This document shows, piece by piece, positions 36,989-44,919 of a stretch of 64,000 bases of DNA. Location: positions 124,001 to 188,000 of the forward strand of contig CALVUF010000002.1 in the NCBI GenBank assembly GCA_944363525.1. The letters are read 5' to 3'. The DNA comes from an uncultured Bacilli bacterium (GTDB lineage Bacteria > Bacillota_I > Bacilli_A > RFN20 > CAG-826). Numbering within the stretch: position 1 is the first letter of the stretch; each line of letters begins with the position of its first letter. The notes below the pieces were generated by a model. That model made no database searches. It had not been told where the DNA came from and worked only from the letters and a program-made list of their open reading frames with translations. Both the position numbers and the translations under genes were made by a program.

Positions 36989-37773
36989 GCAAACCCTTGA
37001 AAGCGGCTTTTTTCGACGTTGATTGGACCCTTTACGACCATTCGGCCAAGCAATATGTCCCCTCGGGCATCGCCGCGATCAAAAAGCTGCAGAAACAGGG
37101 GACCAAGGTTTTCATTTGCTCGGCCAGGCCTTATGAATCGCTGAAGAACTTCGGGGTCTTTGACCTCGGGATCCGCTGGAACGGCTATATCACCTGCGCC
37201 GGGGCCTATGCCGTCGTCGGGAACCGGGTAGTTAGGAAGATGGCGATGCCGATTCCACTTATCCGGCAACTCATTGACGTAACCGATGAGTTGGGGCTCT
37301 GTGTCCAGTTGGTCACCGCCAAAAAGCGGTTCCTGACTTTGCCGAGCAATGAATACGCCTTTGATTACGACAACTACTATCATGACCGGTGCTTAGTCGT
37401 CCATCCCTATTCCTCGGAGGAGATCATCGGGGTCTTGGTCTTCGCCCCGGAGGAATACGATGCCATCATTGCCGAACGGGTCCCGGGCTTCCATTTCTTC
37501 CGCTTCGCCAATTGCGGCGTCGACTTAATGGACCATGAACACCGAAAAGGCGACGCCATCGCCGATATCCTTAAGTTCTTGAACATCGAGAAAAAGGATG
37601 CGATCGCCTTTGGGGACGATGTGCAGGACATCACTATGAAGGGCGAGGTCCGGACTTTCGTCTGCGTCGGCAACGGGAAAAAGGAGGCCTTGGCGGCCGC
37701 CGATTTCATCTCTCCCCGAATTGAAGACGACGGGATTGAAAAAGCCTTGAAGGGGCTCGGCTATCTCGATTGA
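36985..37773 (+). CDS. HAD-superfamily (Cof-like) phosphatase
   Basis: A 262-residue phosphatase. Motif I is FFDVDWTLYD with the nucleophile Asp11 and acid Asp13, motif II is in FICSARP, and motif IV is AIAFGDDVQDITM. A Cof-type C2 cap lies between motifs II and III. Such enzymes dephosphorylate sugar phosphates or nucleotides. Overlap with the GH2 gene (ATGA) suggests a role in the same sugar route, but that is inference. Confidence 0.88.
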   Translation: MSKPLKAAFFDVDWTLYDHSAKQYVPSGIAAIKKLQKQGTKVFICSARPYESLKNFGVFDLGIRWNGYITCAGAYAVVGNRVVRKMAMPIPLIRQLIDVTDELGLCVQLVTAKKRFLTLPSNEYAFDYDNYYHDRCLVVHPYSSEEIIGVLVFAPEEYDAIIAERVPGFHFFRFANCGVDLMDHEHRKGDAIADILKFLNIEKKDAIAFGDDVQDITMKGEVRTFVCVGNGKKEALAAADFISPRIEDDGIEKALKGLGYLD

Positions 37774-37801
37774 TTGTAATTGAATCGAATTAGAGTAGAC
37801 T
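37774..37801 (+). promoter_or_regulatory. Promoter of the decarboxylase-deiminase fusion gene
   Basis: TTGTAA (37774-37779), 16 bp, TAGACT (37796-37801), ten bases before the ATG. The short leader ATCGCGCGGA has at most a weak GGA, so it is leaderless or nearly so. Confidence 0.45.
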
Positions 37802-37811
37802 ATCGCGCGGA

Positions 37812-40424
37812 ATGGGAAAACTTGATCAGCGGAGGACGCCGTTCCTTGACGCTCTAAAGAAATACGGCTCGCAAGACGTCGTACCCTTCGATGTGCCTGG
37901 GCACCACATGGGCAATATCGAGAACAAAGCGACGAAACTTTTTGGCAAGAAACTCTATCATTATGACGTCAATGCCCCGATTGGGACCGATAACTTGGCT
38001 AACCCGAAGGCGGTCATCCTCCAATCGGAGAAGCTTTTAGCCGATGCCATGGGGGCGGACGAGGGGTTCTTCCTCATCAATGGCACTTCCTCTGGCATCA
38101 TCGCCATGATCCTGGCCTCGGTCAAGGCTGGCGATAAGATCATCCTCCCCCGGAACGTCCATAAATCGATCATCAATGGCTTGATACTATCGGGGGCGAT
38201 CCCGGAATACGTCATGCCGGAGATCGATAAGGACCTCGAGATCGCCAATCAGCCGAGCTTAGAGGAATATAAGAAAGCCATCCTTCGTTATTCCTCGGCC
38301 AAGGCCGTCTTCGTCATCAACCCGACTTATTTCGGGGCGGTCCTCGACCTCAAAGCCTTAGTCGAATTCGCCCATGAGCATAATATGGCCGTCTTGGTCG
38401 ACGAAGCCCATGGGGCCCATTTCTATTTCCATGCCAAAGGCTCGCCTTTGACCGCGATGGACGCCGGGGCAGATTTATCGTCCGTCTCTATTCACAAGAC
38501 CGCCGGCTCGTTAACCCAATCCTCGGTATTGTTGTTGAAGGGAAACCGCTTCTCCCGTTATGACATCCAGAAGGCGCTTAATATTATCAACACCACCTCC
38601 CCTTCGATGATTTTGATGGCCTCACTAGACGCGGCTAGAAGCTTCTTGGCCACCGAGGGGCAAGCGGCCCAGGAACGGACTTATCAATTAGCTCGGTATG
38701 CCGCAGCGGAAATCGATAAGATTCCCGGCTTCAAGGTCGCCGGCAAAGAGCACTTCCTCTCCCATGGGGCCTATGGCTACGACGATTCCCGGATCGTCAT
38801 TGAGCTTGATAAGCTCGACATCGACGGGTTCGCTCTCTATCGCTTGATTAAGCAAGACTATGACATTCAACTTGAATTAGCGGAGACTTACGCGGTTTTG
38901 CTGATTTTCGCCATCGGGACGAAAAAAGAGCATGTCGATCGATTGATCGCCGCTTTGCGGGATATTTCAGAAAAGCATTACCATCCGGATATTACCTACG
39001 AGGACCATCATTTTGATTCCTCTTTCCCATTTATGCTCATCCGGCCCCGGGTCGCTTTCCATGCCGATGGGAAGATTGCGAAGCTTGAGCAATTGGAAGG
39101 GGCGATATCCAAAGAGATGGTCATGATCTATCCGCCGGGAATTCCCCTTATTGGTCCGGGCGAGGTCTGGACCAAAGAACTGGTCAAGAAGGTCGAGTTC
39201 TTGAAAAAGACCGGGGTTACGGTCCTAAGCAGTTACCCCCAAGGCTTTGAGATCGTCGATACGGAAAAATGGAAACGGTTCCCCCTCTATGCCAAGCGGC
39301 TGGAGGATTATCGGCTGTCGAAGAAGACCAATCCGGCTGACGATGGGTTTCGGATGCCTTTTGAAGGGGAAGAGCATAAAGCGACCGTCATCCTTTTGCC
39401 CTTCCGCCCCGATACCTGGCGGGAGAAGGGCAAGCCGGCCCGCGAGAACTTCAGGCAGGTCATCATGGCCATCGCCAAGCATGAGAAAGTCATCGTAGGC
39501 ATCCATCCTTCGATCTATGAAGAGGCGATCGGTGATTTCCAATGGCTCAACAACGTCGAGACAATCAAGATTCGTTATAACGATTCCTGGGCTCGGGACA
39601 ACCTGAGCCTTTATGTCAGTGATGGCCATCGGATCCGTGGGGTGGATTTCCGCTTCAACGCCTGGGGCGGGGATTACGACGGACTTTACAAAAACTACCA
39701 AGACGACGACCGGTTATCCTCGGTCTTCGATAAGAAATACAAAATCAGCGACTACCGCCATCCGAGCTTCGTCTTCGAAGGCGGGGCCATCGCGGTCGAT
39801 GGGCGGGGGACCGCCATCGTGACCGAGGCTTGCTTGCTTTCCCCAGGCCGGAACCCGACCTTACGGAAAGAGGAGATCGAGGAAGTTCTCAAAGAGGGGC
39901 TCGGCCTCGAAAAGCTGATTTGGATTCCCCATGGCATTTACCAAGACGAGACCGATGAGCACGTTGATAACATGGTGGCGTTCGTTAAGCCCGGGGTTTT
40001 GGCCCTCGCTTGGTGCGACGATCCCTCCGACCCCCAATATGCTTACTGCAAGCAGGCCTACGACGTCCTTTCAAAAGCGACCGACAGCAAAGGCAAGCCC
40101 TTCCAGATCGTGAAGATTCCTTTGCCCAATCCGCCTTTGGTCTTGACCAAAGAGGAAGCCAAAGGGGTGGCTAGCAATCAGGTGACGGAGGCTAAGCCGC
40201 GGAAAGAAGGGGACCGCCTTTCGGCCTCCTATGTCAACTTCTATCAAGGAAAGAAATTCGTCATCCTCCCGGCCTTTGGGGTCGAAGAGGATAAGGTCGC
40301 CTACGACATCTTCACTAAGCTCTTCCCCAAGAAGAAAATCCACCAGATCAATACCCGGGAGATCCTTCTCGGGGGTGGCAATATCCACTGCATCACCATG
40401 CAGATCCCGGAGGTCAAGAAATGA
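37812..40424 (+). CDS. Bifunctional arginine decarboxylase - agmatine deiminase fusion
   Basis: An 870-residue two-enzyme protein. Residues 1 to about 480 form a PLP-dependent Orn/Lys/Arg decarboxylase: PFDVPGHHMGN, VDEAHGAHFYFH and SIHKTAGSLTQSS with PLP Lys229; the short C-terminal region ends near 500. Residues 508-870 form an agmatine deiminase: DGFRMPFEGEEHK at its N-terminus, RYNDSWARDN (590s), FEGGAIAVD with Glu656, DETDEHVDN with His717 and catalytic Cys860 in GGGNIHCITMQIP. Together they would turn arginine into agmatine and then N-carbamoylputrescine. The frame is continuous, without stop or frameshift. The next gene, AguB, overlaps by 4 nt and completes the route to putrescine. Arginine as decarboxylase substrate is inferred from the fused deiminase. 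Confidence 0.88.
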   Translation: MGKLDQRRTPFLDALKKYGSQDVVPFDVPGHHMGNIENKATKLFGKKLYHYDVNAPIGTDNLANPKAVILQSEKLLADAMGADEGFFLINGTSSGIIAMILASVKAGDKIILPRNVHKSIINGLILSGAIPEYVMPEIDKDLEIANQPSLEEYKKAILRYSSAKAVFVINPTYFGAVLDLKALVEFAHEHNMAVLVDEAHGAHFYFHAKGSPLTAMDAGADLSSVSIHKTAGSLTQSSVLLLKGNRFSRYDIQKALNIINTTSPSMILMASLDAARSFLATEGQAAQERTYQLARYAAAEIDKIPGFKVAGKEHFLSHGAYGYDDSRIVIELDKLDIDGFALYRLIKQDYDIQLELAETYAVLLIFAIGTKKEHVDRLIAALRDISEKHYHPDITYEDHHFDSSFPFMLIRPRVAFHADGKIAKLEQLEGAISKEMVMIYPPGIPLIGPGEVWTKELVKKVEFLKKTGVTVLSSYPQGFEIVDTEKWKRFPLYAKRLEDYRLSKKTNPADDGFRMPFEGEEHKATVILLPFRPDTWREKGKPARENFRQVIMAIAKHEKVIVGIHPSIYEEAIGDFQWLNNVETIKIRYNDSWARDNLSLYVSDGHRIRGVDFRFNAWGGDYDGLYKNYQDDDRLSSVFDKKYKISDYRHPSFVFEGGAIAVDGRGTAIVTEACLLSPGRNPTLRKEEIEEVLKEGLGLEKLIWIPHGIYQDETDEHVDNMVAFVKPGVLALAWCDDPSDPQYAYCKQAYDVLSKATDSKGKPFQIVKIPLPNPPLVLTKEEAKGVASNQVTEAKPRKEGDRLSASYVNFYQGKKFVILPAFGVEEDKVAYDIFTKLFPKKKIHQINTREILLGGGNIHCITMQIPEVKK

Positions 40425-41278
40425 AGAAAACCTTTGCTTTAGTCCAGATGGCGATGAGCCCGGAATACGAGGAAAACATCGCAAAAGCCGATTCGTTCAT
40501 CGAAAAAGCCGTCAAAGGCGGGGCGGATTTGGTTTTGCTTCCGGAGTTGTTCCAACGGCATTATTTCTGTCAAATCGAGGACTATGCCCGTTTTGATTAC
40601 GCCGAACTAGCCGACGATAGCCCGACCCTCAAACATTTCGCCGAGTTGGCCGAAAGGCTTCACGTCGTCCTCCCGATTTCCTTCTTCGAGAAAGGACGGA
40701 ACTGCTATTTCAATTCCTTGGCCATGATCGATTCTGACGGCTCGATCAAAGGGATTTACCGGAAGTCCCACATCCCGACTGGGCAATGCTATGAGGAGAA
40801 ATTCTACTTCACCCCGGGCGACACGGGATTTAAGGTTTTCGATACCTCGGCTGGCCGGATCGGGGTTGGCATCTGCTGGGATCAATGGTTTCCCGAAACC
40901 GCCCGGATCCTCGCCCTCAAAGGAGCGGAGGTGCTGCTTTTCCCGACTGCCATCGGGAGCGAGCCCGTCCTACCCAAAGACAGTTCGGCCCATTGGCAGA
41001 ACGTCATGCGGGGCCATGCGGCGGCGAACATCATGCCGGTTTTGGCCGCCAACCGGATTGGACAAGAAGACGACGTCAACTCGACCATGACTTTCTTTGG
41101 CAAATCCTTCATCGCCGACCAGCACGGGGAAAAGGTCGAGGAATTCTCCTCAAAGGAAGAAGGCATCCTCTTCCATTCCTTCGATTTAACCGAAATCGCC
41201 AAGGAACGGCGCGACTGGGGCGTCTTCCGCGACCGGCGGGTCGATTTGTATAGCCCGTTGCTGAAAACCGAAGACTAA
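40421..41278 (+). CDS. aguB: N-carbamoylputrescine amidase
   Basis: A 285-residue nitrilase-superfamily enzyme that hydrolyses N-carbamoylputrescine to putrescine, CO2 and ammonia. The catalytic triad is intact: Glu42 (LLPELFQRHYF), Lys115 (YRKSHIPTG) and Cys152 (GICWDQWFPE). PELFQRHYFC and the length agree with AguB rather than other nitrilases. It overlaps the fusion gene (ATGA 40421-40424), so both are translated together. Its last four bases overlap a small minus-strand ORF. Confidence 0.92.
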   Translation: MKKTFALVQMAMSPEYEENIAKADSFIEKAVKGGADLVLLPELFQRHYFCQIEDYARFDYAELADDSPTLKHFAELAERLHVVLPISFFEKGRNCYFNSLAMIDSDGSIKGIYRKSHIPTGQCYEEKFYFTPGDTGFKVFDTSAGRIGVGICWDQWFPETARILALKGAEVLLFPTAIGSEPVLPKDSSAHWQNVMRGHAAANIMPVLAANRIGQEDDVNSTMTFFGKSFIADQHGEKVEEFSSKEEGILFHSFDLTEIAKERRDWGVFRDRRVDLYSPLLKTED

Positions 41279-41367
41279 AGGACGATCAAAAGGATCAAGG
41301 CGGTTATCGCGACGATCCCAATCAAAACTGGGAATACGTATAGCCATTTCGGCTCTTTATCTTTCAT
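41275..41367 (-). CDS. 30-residue single-membrane-helix peptide
   Basis: This ORF reads MKDKEPKWLYVFPV followed by a hydrophobic helix of about 18 residues (LIGIVAITALILLIVL) to a TAG stop. Its ATG overlaps the stop of the lipoprotein nucleotidase (TAATG, 41365-41369), suggesting translational coupling. The charged start followed by a single helix predicts an N-in membrane peptide. It overlaps the end of aguB by 4 nt. It is too short for homology inference. Confidence 0.45.
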   Translation of the reverse strand: MKDKEPKWLYVFPVLIGIVAITALILLIVL

Positions 41368-42902
41368 TAACTCACGAATCCGGGAGCGCTGCTGTAGTAG
41401 TCCCGGACATTGACGATCCCGTTGAGGTCGTTTTTGATGTAGTCGGCGGTGATGTCGACTGGATAAGTCTCGTAGGTGGCGATGATTTCCCCGTCGTTAT
41501 TGAGGGAATTGAAGTTGTCGTATTCCTTGCTGGTGTTTTGATGGAGCCCGACGTAATCGATGACCGCCACTTGGTAATACTCGTTTAGCTGTAAGTCGTC
41601 GACCTCGAGCATTGCTCCCGAATAGGCGTGGTTGGAATTAGCGACGTATTTGATCTCCGAACCCAAAACGTTCAGGATGCAGATTTTGTTCATGAATGGG
41701 GTTGCCTTGTAGAGGGCGGAATAAGTGAGTTCCCCGGGATAGAGTTCATCGCGTTGGGAATTCTCGATGGCGAAGGTCAAATCGGGATACTGCTCGACGT
41801 ATTTCTCATAGATGGTCTTGCAGCCGAGGTTGGCGACCTCGCCTTTCGACATCTTCCCGTCTAAGGTGCCTAAGACCTCATTGGCCTTGGCTTGGAAATC
41901 CTCATCGAGGTATTCATCGATAACCTGTTGGATCGCCGGGTCGGTGTCCCAGGTTTGCCCTTCGATGATTTCGTAGTCAGTGCAACTTACGTTGCCGTCT
42001 TTGACGGTCAGTTGGATGTAGGAGATCCGCTGGCCGTTGCAATAGCTTTGGACCGCCGGGACCTTGCCGTCAATCAAATCGAGGTTTCGGGAATGGGTAT
42101 GGCCGCAGAAGGCGGCGTCGACGTAATCGGAAAAGCCCTCATACCATTTAAGGTAACGGGAATCCTGATGGGACAGGAGGATGACCATCGAGCAGCCTTC
42201 GACTTCCTTAAGCCGCTTGGCTTCGTTGTAGATGATGTCCTCCGGGTCGACGAAATCGACGTTCTCGACGCAGGACGAGGTGATGGAGTTGGTGAGGCCG
42301 GAGCCGATGGTCCCGATGATGCCAACCCGGTTCCCGCCCCGTTCGATGATGGTCGAGGGTTTTACTCTCGAATCGAAGATCTGCTCTTTGGTCTCCCCGT
42401 CTTTGAAGAGGTACATATTGGCCCCCAAGAAAGGGAAGTCGGCGTCTTTTTCCAAGTCGAAGAGGCGTTCTTGACCATAATCGAATTCGTGGTTTCCGAT
42501 GGCCATGGCATCGAAGCCGGTAACGTTCATGGCGTCGAGGACTAAGTGGCCATAGTTGGAATTGCTTTCCAAGGACCCTTGGAACATGTCGCCGGCCGAG
42601 AAAATGAAAGTATGCTCGGGGTCAGCTTCTTTCCGCCTTTTGAGTTCGGAGAAGATCGAGCCTAAGCCATATTCGGTATAGCTTTCGTCATTGAAGTTGA
42701 TCGAACCATGGAAATCGTTGAGGCAATACATGTCGTAAACCCCATCGGCCACCACGGTTGGCAAAGGGGTGCGGCTTTCTAAGGATGACCCTAGGGAGTC
42801 AGTGCCCGAAGGCGATTCGGAGGAAGTGCTGGGACGACCTCGGTTGCAGGAGGCTAAACCGAGGAGGGCCAAGGCGACAAGGAAAACGGAATATTTCTTC
42901 AT
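41367..42902 (-). CDS. Lipoprotein 5'-nucleotidase / UshA-like metallophosphatase
   Basis: A 511-residue surface enzyme. A type II signal peptide with lipobox LASC places Cys19 at the mature N-terminus, followed by a Ser-rich linker. The calcineurin-like phosphoesterase domain has NDFHGS, SAGDMFQG, IGNHEFDYG, LLSHQD and FCGHTHSR, the five metal motifs. A C-terminal 5'-nucleotidase substrate domain follows (about residues 330-500). It probably releases phosphate and nucleosides from extracellular nucleotides. It has a promoter with the -10 box 8 nt from the ATG and no Shine-Dalgarno. Confidence 0.88.
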   Translation of the reverse strand: MKKYSVFLVALALLGLASCNRGRPSTSSESPSGTDSLGSSLESRTPLPTVVADGVYDMYCLNDFHGSINFNDESYTEYGLGSIFSELKRRKEADPEHTFIFSAGDMFQGSLESNSNYGHLVLDAMNVTGFDAMAIGNHEFDYGQERLFDLEKDADFPFLGANMYLFKDGETKEQIFDSRVKPSTIIERGGNRVGIIGTIGSGLTNSITSSCVENVDFVDPEDIIYNEAKRLKEVEGCSMVILLSHQDSRYLKWYEGFSDYVDAAFCGHTHSRNLDLIDGKVPAVQSYCNGQRISYIQLTVKDGNVSCTDYEIIEGQTWDTDPAIQQVIDEYLDEDFQAKANEVLGTLDGKMSKGEVANLGCKTIYEKYVEQYPDLTFAIENSQRDELYPGELTYSALYKATPFMNKICILNVLGSEIKYVANSNHAYSGAMLEVDDLQLNEYYQVAVIDYVGLHQNTSKEYDNFNSLNNDGEIIATYETYPVDITADYIKNDLNGIVNVRDYYSSAPGFVS

Positions 42903-42910
42903 ATGCCGTT

Positions 42911-42939
42911 ATTATGCCCACTTGGAGTGGAGTCCGCAA
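42911..42939 (-). promoter_or_regulatory. Leaderless promoter of the nucleotidase lipoprotein
   Basis: On the minus strand: TTGCGG (42934-42939), 17 bp, CATAAT (42911-42916), then 8 nt to the ATG. Confidence 0.55.
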
Positions 42940-43021
42940 TTTAGGAAGCCGATTTTGCCCTTTTTGTCCAATAATGCCGATTATTCACAAATTTGCCTTG
43001 TTGCAATCCGTGTTTGCCTTT

Positions 43022-43041
43022 ACCATTGTCTTAACAATGGT
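43022..43041 (+). promoter_or_regulatory. Hairpin touching the ribosome site of the patatin gene
   Basis: ACCATTGT (43022-43029), CTTA, ACAATGGT (43034-43041): a perfect 8-bp stem whose 3' arm overlaps the GGTGGAGAG ribosome site. It could limit translation or be a DNA operator. Confidence 0.4.
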
Positions 43042-43051
43042 GGAGAGAAAA

Positions 43052-43903
43052 ATGAAAGTCGGAATCGCGGTTCAAGGTGGTGGTACCCGGGGCATCTTCG
43101 CCGCCGGGGCTTTAGACGTGTTGATGGAGGAGAAAATCACCTTCCCTTATGCCATCGGCACCTCGGCCGGGGCCTTGGCTCTAGCCAACTTCCTTTCCGG
43201 CGACCACGGGCGGACCCGTTACATCATCTCGACCATCATCGGCGACCCGAAATTCGTCTCGGTCCGGAACCGAATCTTCAAAGGGACGGTCTTCGATTTC
43301 AACTATCTGTTCTACGAAATCCCGAAGAAGGAATCGCCCTTTAATTTCGAGGCTTTCAAGGACAATCCGACCAAGTTCGGGGCGGTGGCCACTTCCTTGG
43401 AAACCGGCTTAGCCAAAGTCTTCTACAAAGATGAGACCCCGGATATCTTCGCCGCGATGGCCGCTTCCTCCTCTTTGCCCTTGCTCTCCCGGCCGGTTTA
43501 TGTCGAAGGCCACCCCTATTTAGATGGGGGACCAGCCTGCTCGATCCCCTTTGAGCCAGCCCTTAACAACGGGATGGACAAAGTCTTGGTCATCTCAACC
43601 CGGGCTAAGGGATTCCGCAAGGTTCCCGATAAACGGTTTTCCGTCTCCCTGGCCAAAGCGATGTATAAGGACCATCCGGAATTCTGCCAAGCATTCCTTG
43701 AGCGTTATCAAGTGTACAACGCCTTGGTCGAAAGGATGGAAAGGTTGGAGCAAGAAGGCCGCCTCCTGGTCATTTATCCCGAGAAGCCGCCGGTGGTTGG
43801 GGTCGCCTGCAAAGACGGGGCTCTGCTCGATCAGCTTTATGAAGAAGGGTATTGGATCACCCGGCACCGCCTCGACGAAATAAAGAAATTCCTCAGACAA
43901 TAA
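43052..43903 (+). CDS. Patatin-like phospholipase
   Basis: A 283-residue lipid acyl hydrolase. Oxyanion hole GGGTRG (9-14), nucleophile Ser38 in GTSAG, and catalytic Asp158 in DGGPA form the patatin Ser-Asp dyad. It resembles the bacterial RssA/YlbK branch. No signal peptide is seen. ATG 43052 follows GTGGAGAG; the longer frame from 42758 overlaps the divergent nucleotidase and is rejected. The stop overlaps the next start (TAATG). Confidence 0.9.
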   Translation: MKVGIAVQGGGTRGIFAAGALDVLMEEKITFPYAIGTSAGALALANFLSGDHGRTRYIISTIIGDPKFVSVRNRIFKGTVFDFNYLFYEIPKKESPFNFEAFKDNPTKFGAVATSLETGLAKVFYKDETPDIFAAMAASSSLPLLSRPVYVEGHPYLDGGPACSIPFEPALNNGMDKVLVISTRAKGFRKVPDKRFSVSLAKAMYKDHPEFCQAFLERYQVYNALVERMERLEQEGRLLVIYPEKPPVVGVACKDGALLDQLYEEGYWITRHRLDEIKKFLRQ

Positions 43904-44919
43904 TGAACAAAAACGACAAGAAGGCCCATCGGGGGAAACGGGGGCTTATTGACCCGCGTTCCATCAAAGAATTCAAGGTGTACAAGAACACCACCTTGCT
44001 GGACTTTTTGTTTTTCAAAATGCCCGACCTCCCCAAGAAGACGGTCAAAAGCCTCTTGTCCCATCATCAAGTGGCGGTCGGGGGCGTCCCCATCTCCCAA
44101 TTCGATTATCCCCTTTACGGAGAAGACGTCGTCACCGTCAGCAAGAACCGGATCGCCAAGCGGGAGAGCAAAGGGCTCAAGGTCCTTTACGAAGACGAGG
44201 ACATCATCGCCATCGATAAGCCGTCGGGGCTATTAAGCGTCGCCTCCGAACGGGAGAAGGGCAAGACCGCCTATCGGATGGTGAGCAACTATCTCGATCC
44301 AAGTGGCAAATCCCGCCATGTCTTCGTCGTCCATCGGCTCGACGAGGATACCTCCGGCGTCTTAATCTTCGCTAAAAACATCGAGACGAGGGAGGCTTTG
44401 CAAAACGCCTGGCAGGATATCGTTACTAAGCGGGGATATTACGCCATCGTCGAAGGGGAGATGGAGAAAGAGGAAGCGACCCTCAAGGATTACCTTTACC
44501 AAGACAATTTCCAATTGGTCCGGGTCAGCAAAGTCAAAGGCAAAGGGAAACTTGCCATCACCCATTACCGTTTAATCAAAGCCAACAATGGCTTGTGTTT
44601 GCTCGACGTCGACATCGATTCCGGAAGGAAAAATCAAATCCGGGTTCAACTCGGCCATATCGGTCATCACGTCATCGGAGATGATAAATACGGCGAACCG
44701 GTCGACCCCTTGAAACGGCTCGGTTTGCATGCCTATGAACTAACTTTTACGAATCCTTTGACGAAGAAGGACTATGATATCGTGTCGCCGATGCCAGAGG
44801 AGTTTAAGTCCCTCTTCTTCGAAAAGAAGAAAGTAACGGCTAAACCGAAGGCGGTGGCCCGCGATACCCGGGCCATGACGAAAATCAAAAAAGGTCAGCA
44901 AAGGAGGAAAAGACGATGA
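43903..44919 (+). CDS. RluD/RluC-type pseudouridine synthase
   Basis: A 338-residue rRNA pseudouridine synthase. An S4 RNA-binding domain (about 30-90) is followed by the catalytic domain with IAIDKPSGLLS and the catalytic Asp in HRLDEDTSGV, then GRKNQIRVQLGHIGHHVIGD. A basic tail (KPKAVARDTRAMTKIKKGQ) extends the C-terminus. ATG 43903 overlaps the patatin stop. Which uridine it modifies cannot be decided from sequence. Confidence 0.9.
   Translation: MNKNDKKAHRGKRGLIDPRSIKEFKVYKNTTLLDFLFFKMPDLPKKTVKSLLSHHQVAVGGVPISQFDYPLYGEDVVTVSKNRIAKRESKGLKVLYEDEDIIAIDKPSGLLSVASEREKGKTAYRMVSNYLDPSGKSRHVFVVHRLDEDTSGVLIFAKNIETREALQNAWQDIVTKRGYYAIVEGEMEKEEATLKDYLYQDNFQLVRVSKVKGKGKLAITHYRLIKANNGLCLLDVDIDSGRKNQIRVQLGHIGHHVIGDDKYGEPVDPLKRLGLHAYELTFTNPLTKKDYDIVSPMPEEFKSLFFEKKKVTAKPKAVARDTRAMTKIKKGQQRRKRR

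Noticed and set aside
42758-43051. Long N-terminal extension of the patatin protein
   Set aside because: It overlaps the start of the divergent nucleotidase and its promoter; ATG 43052 gives the usual GGGTRG spacing.
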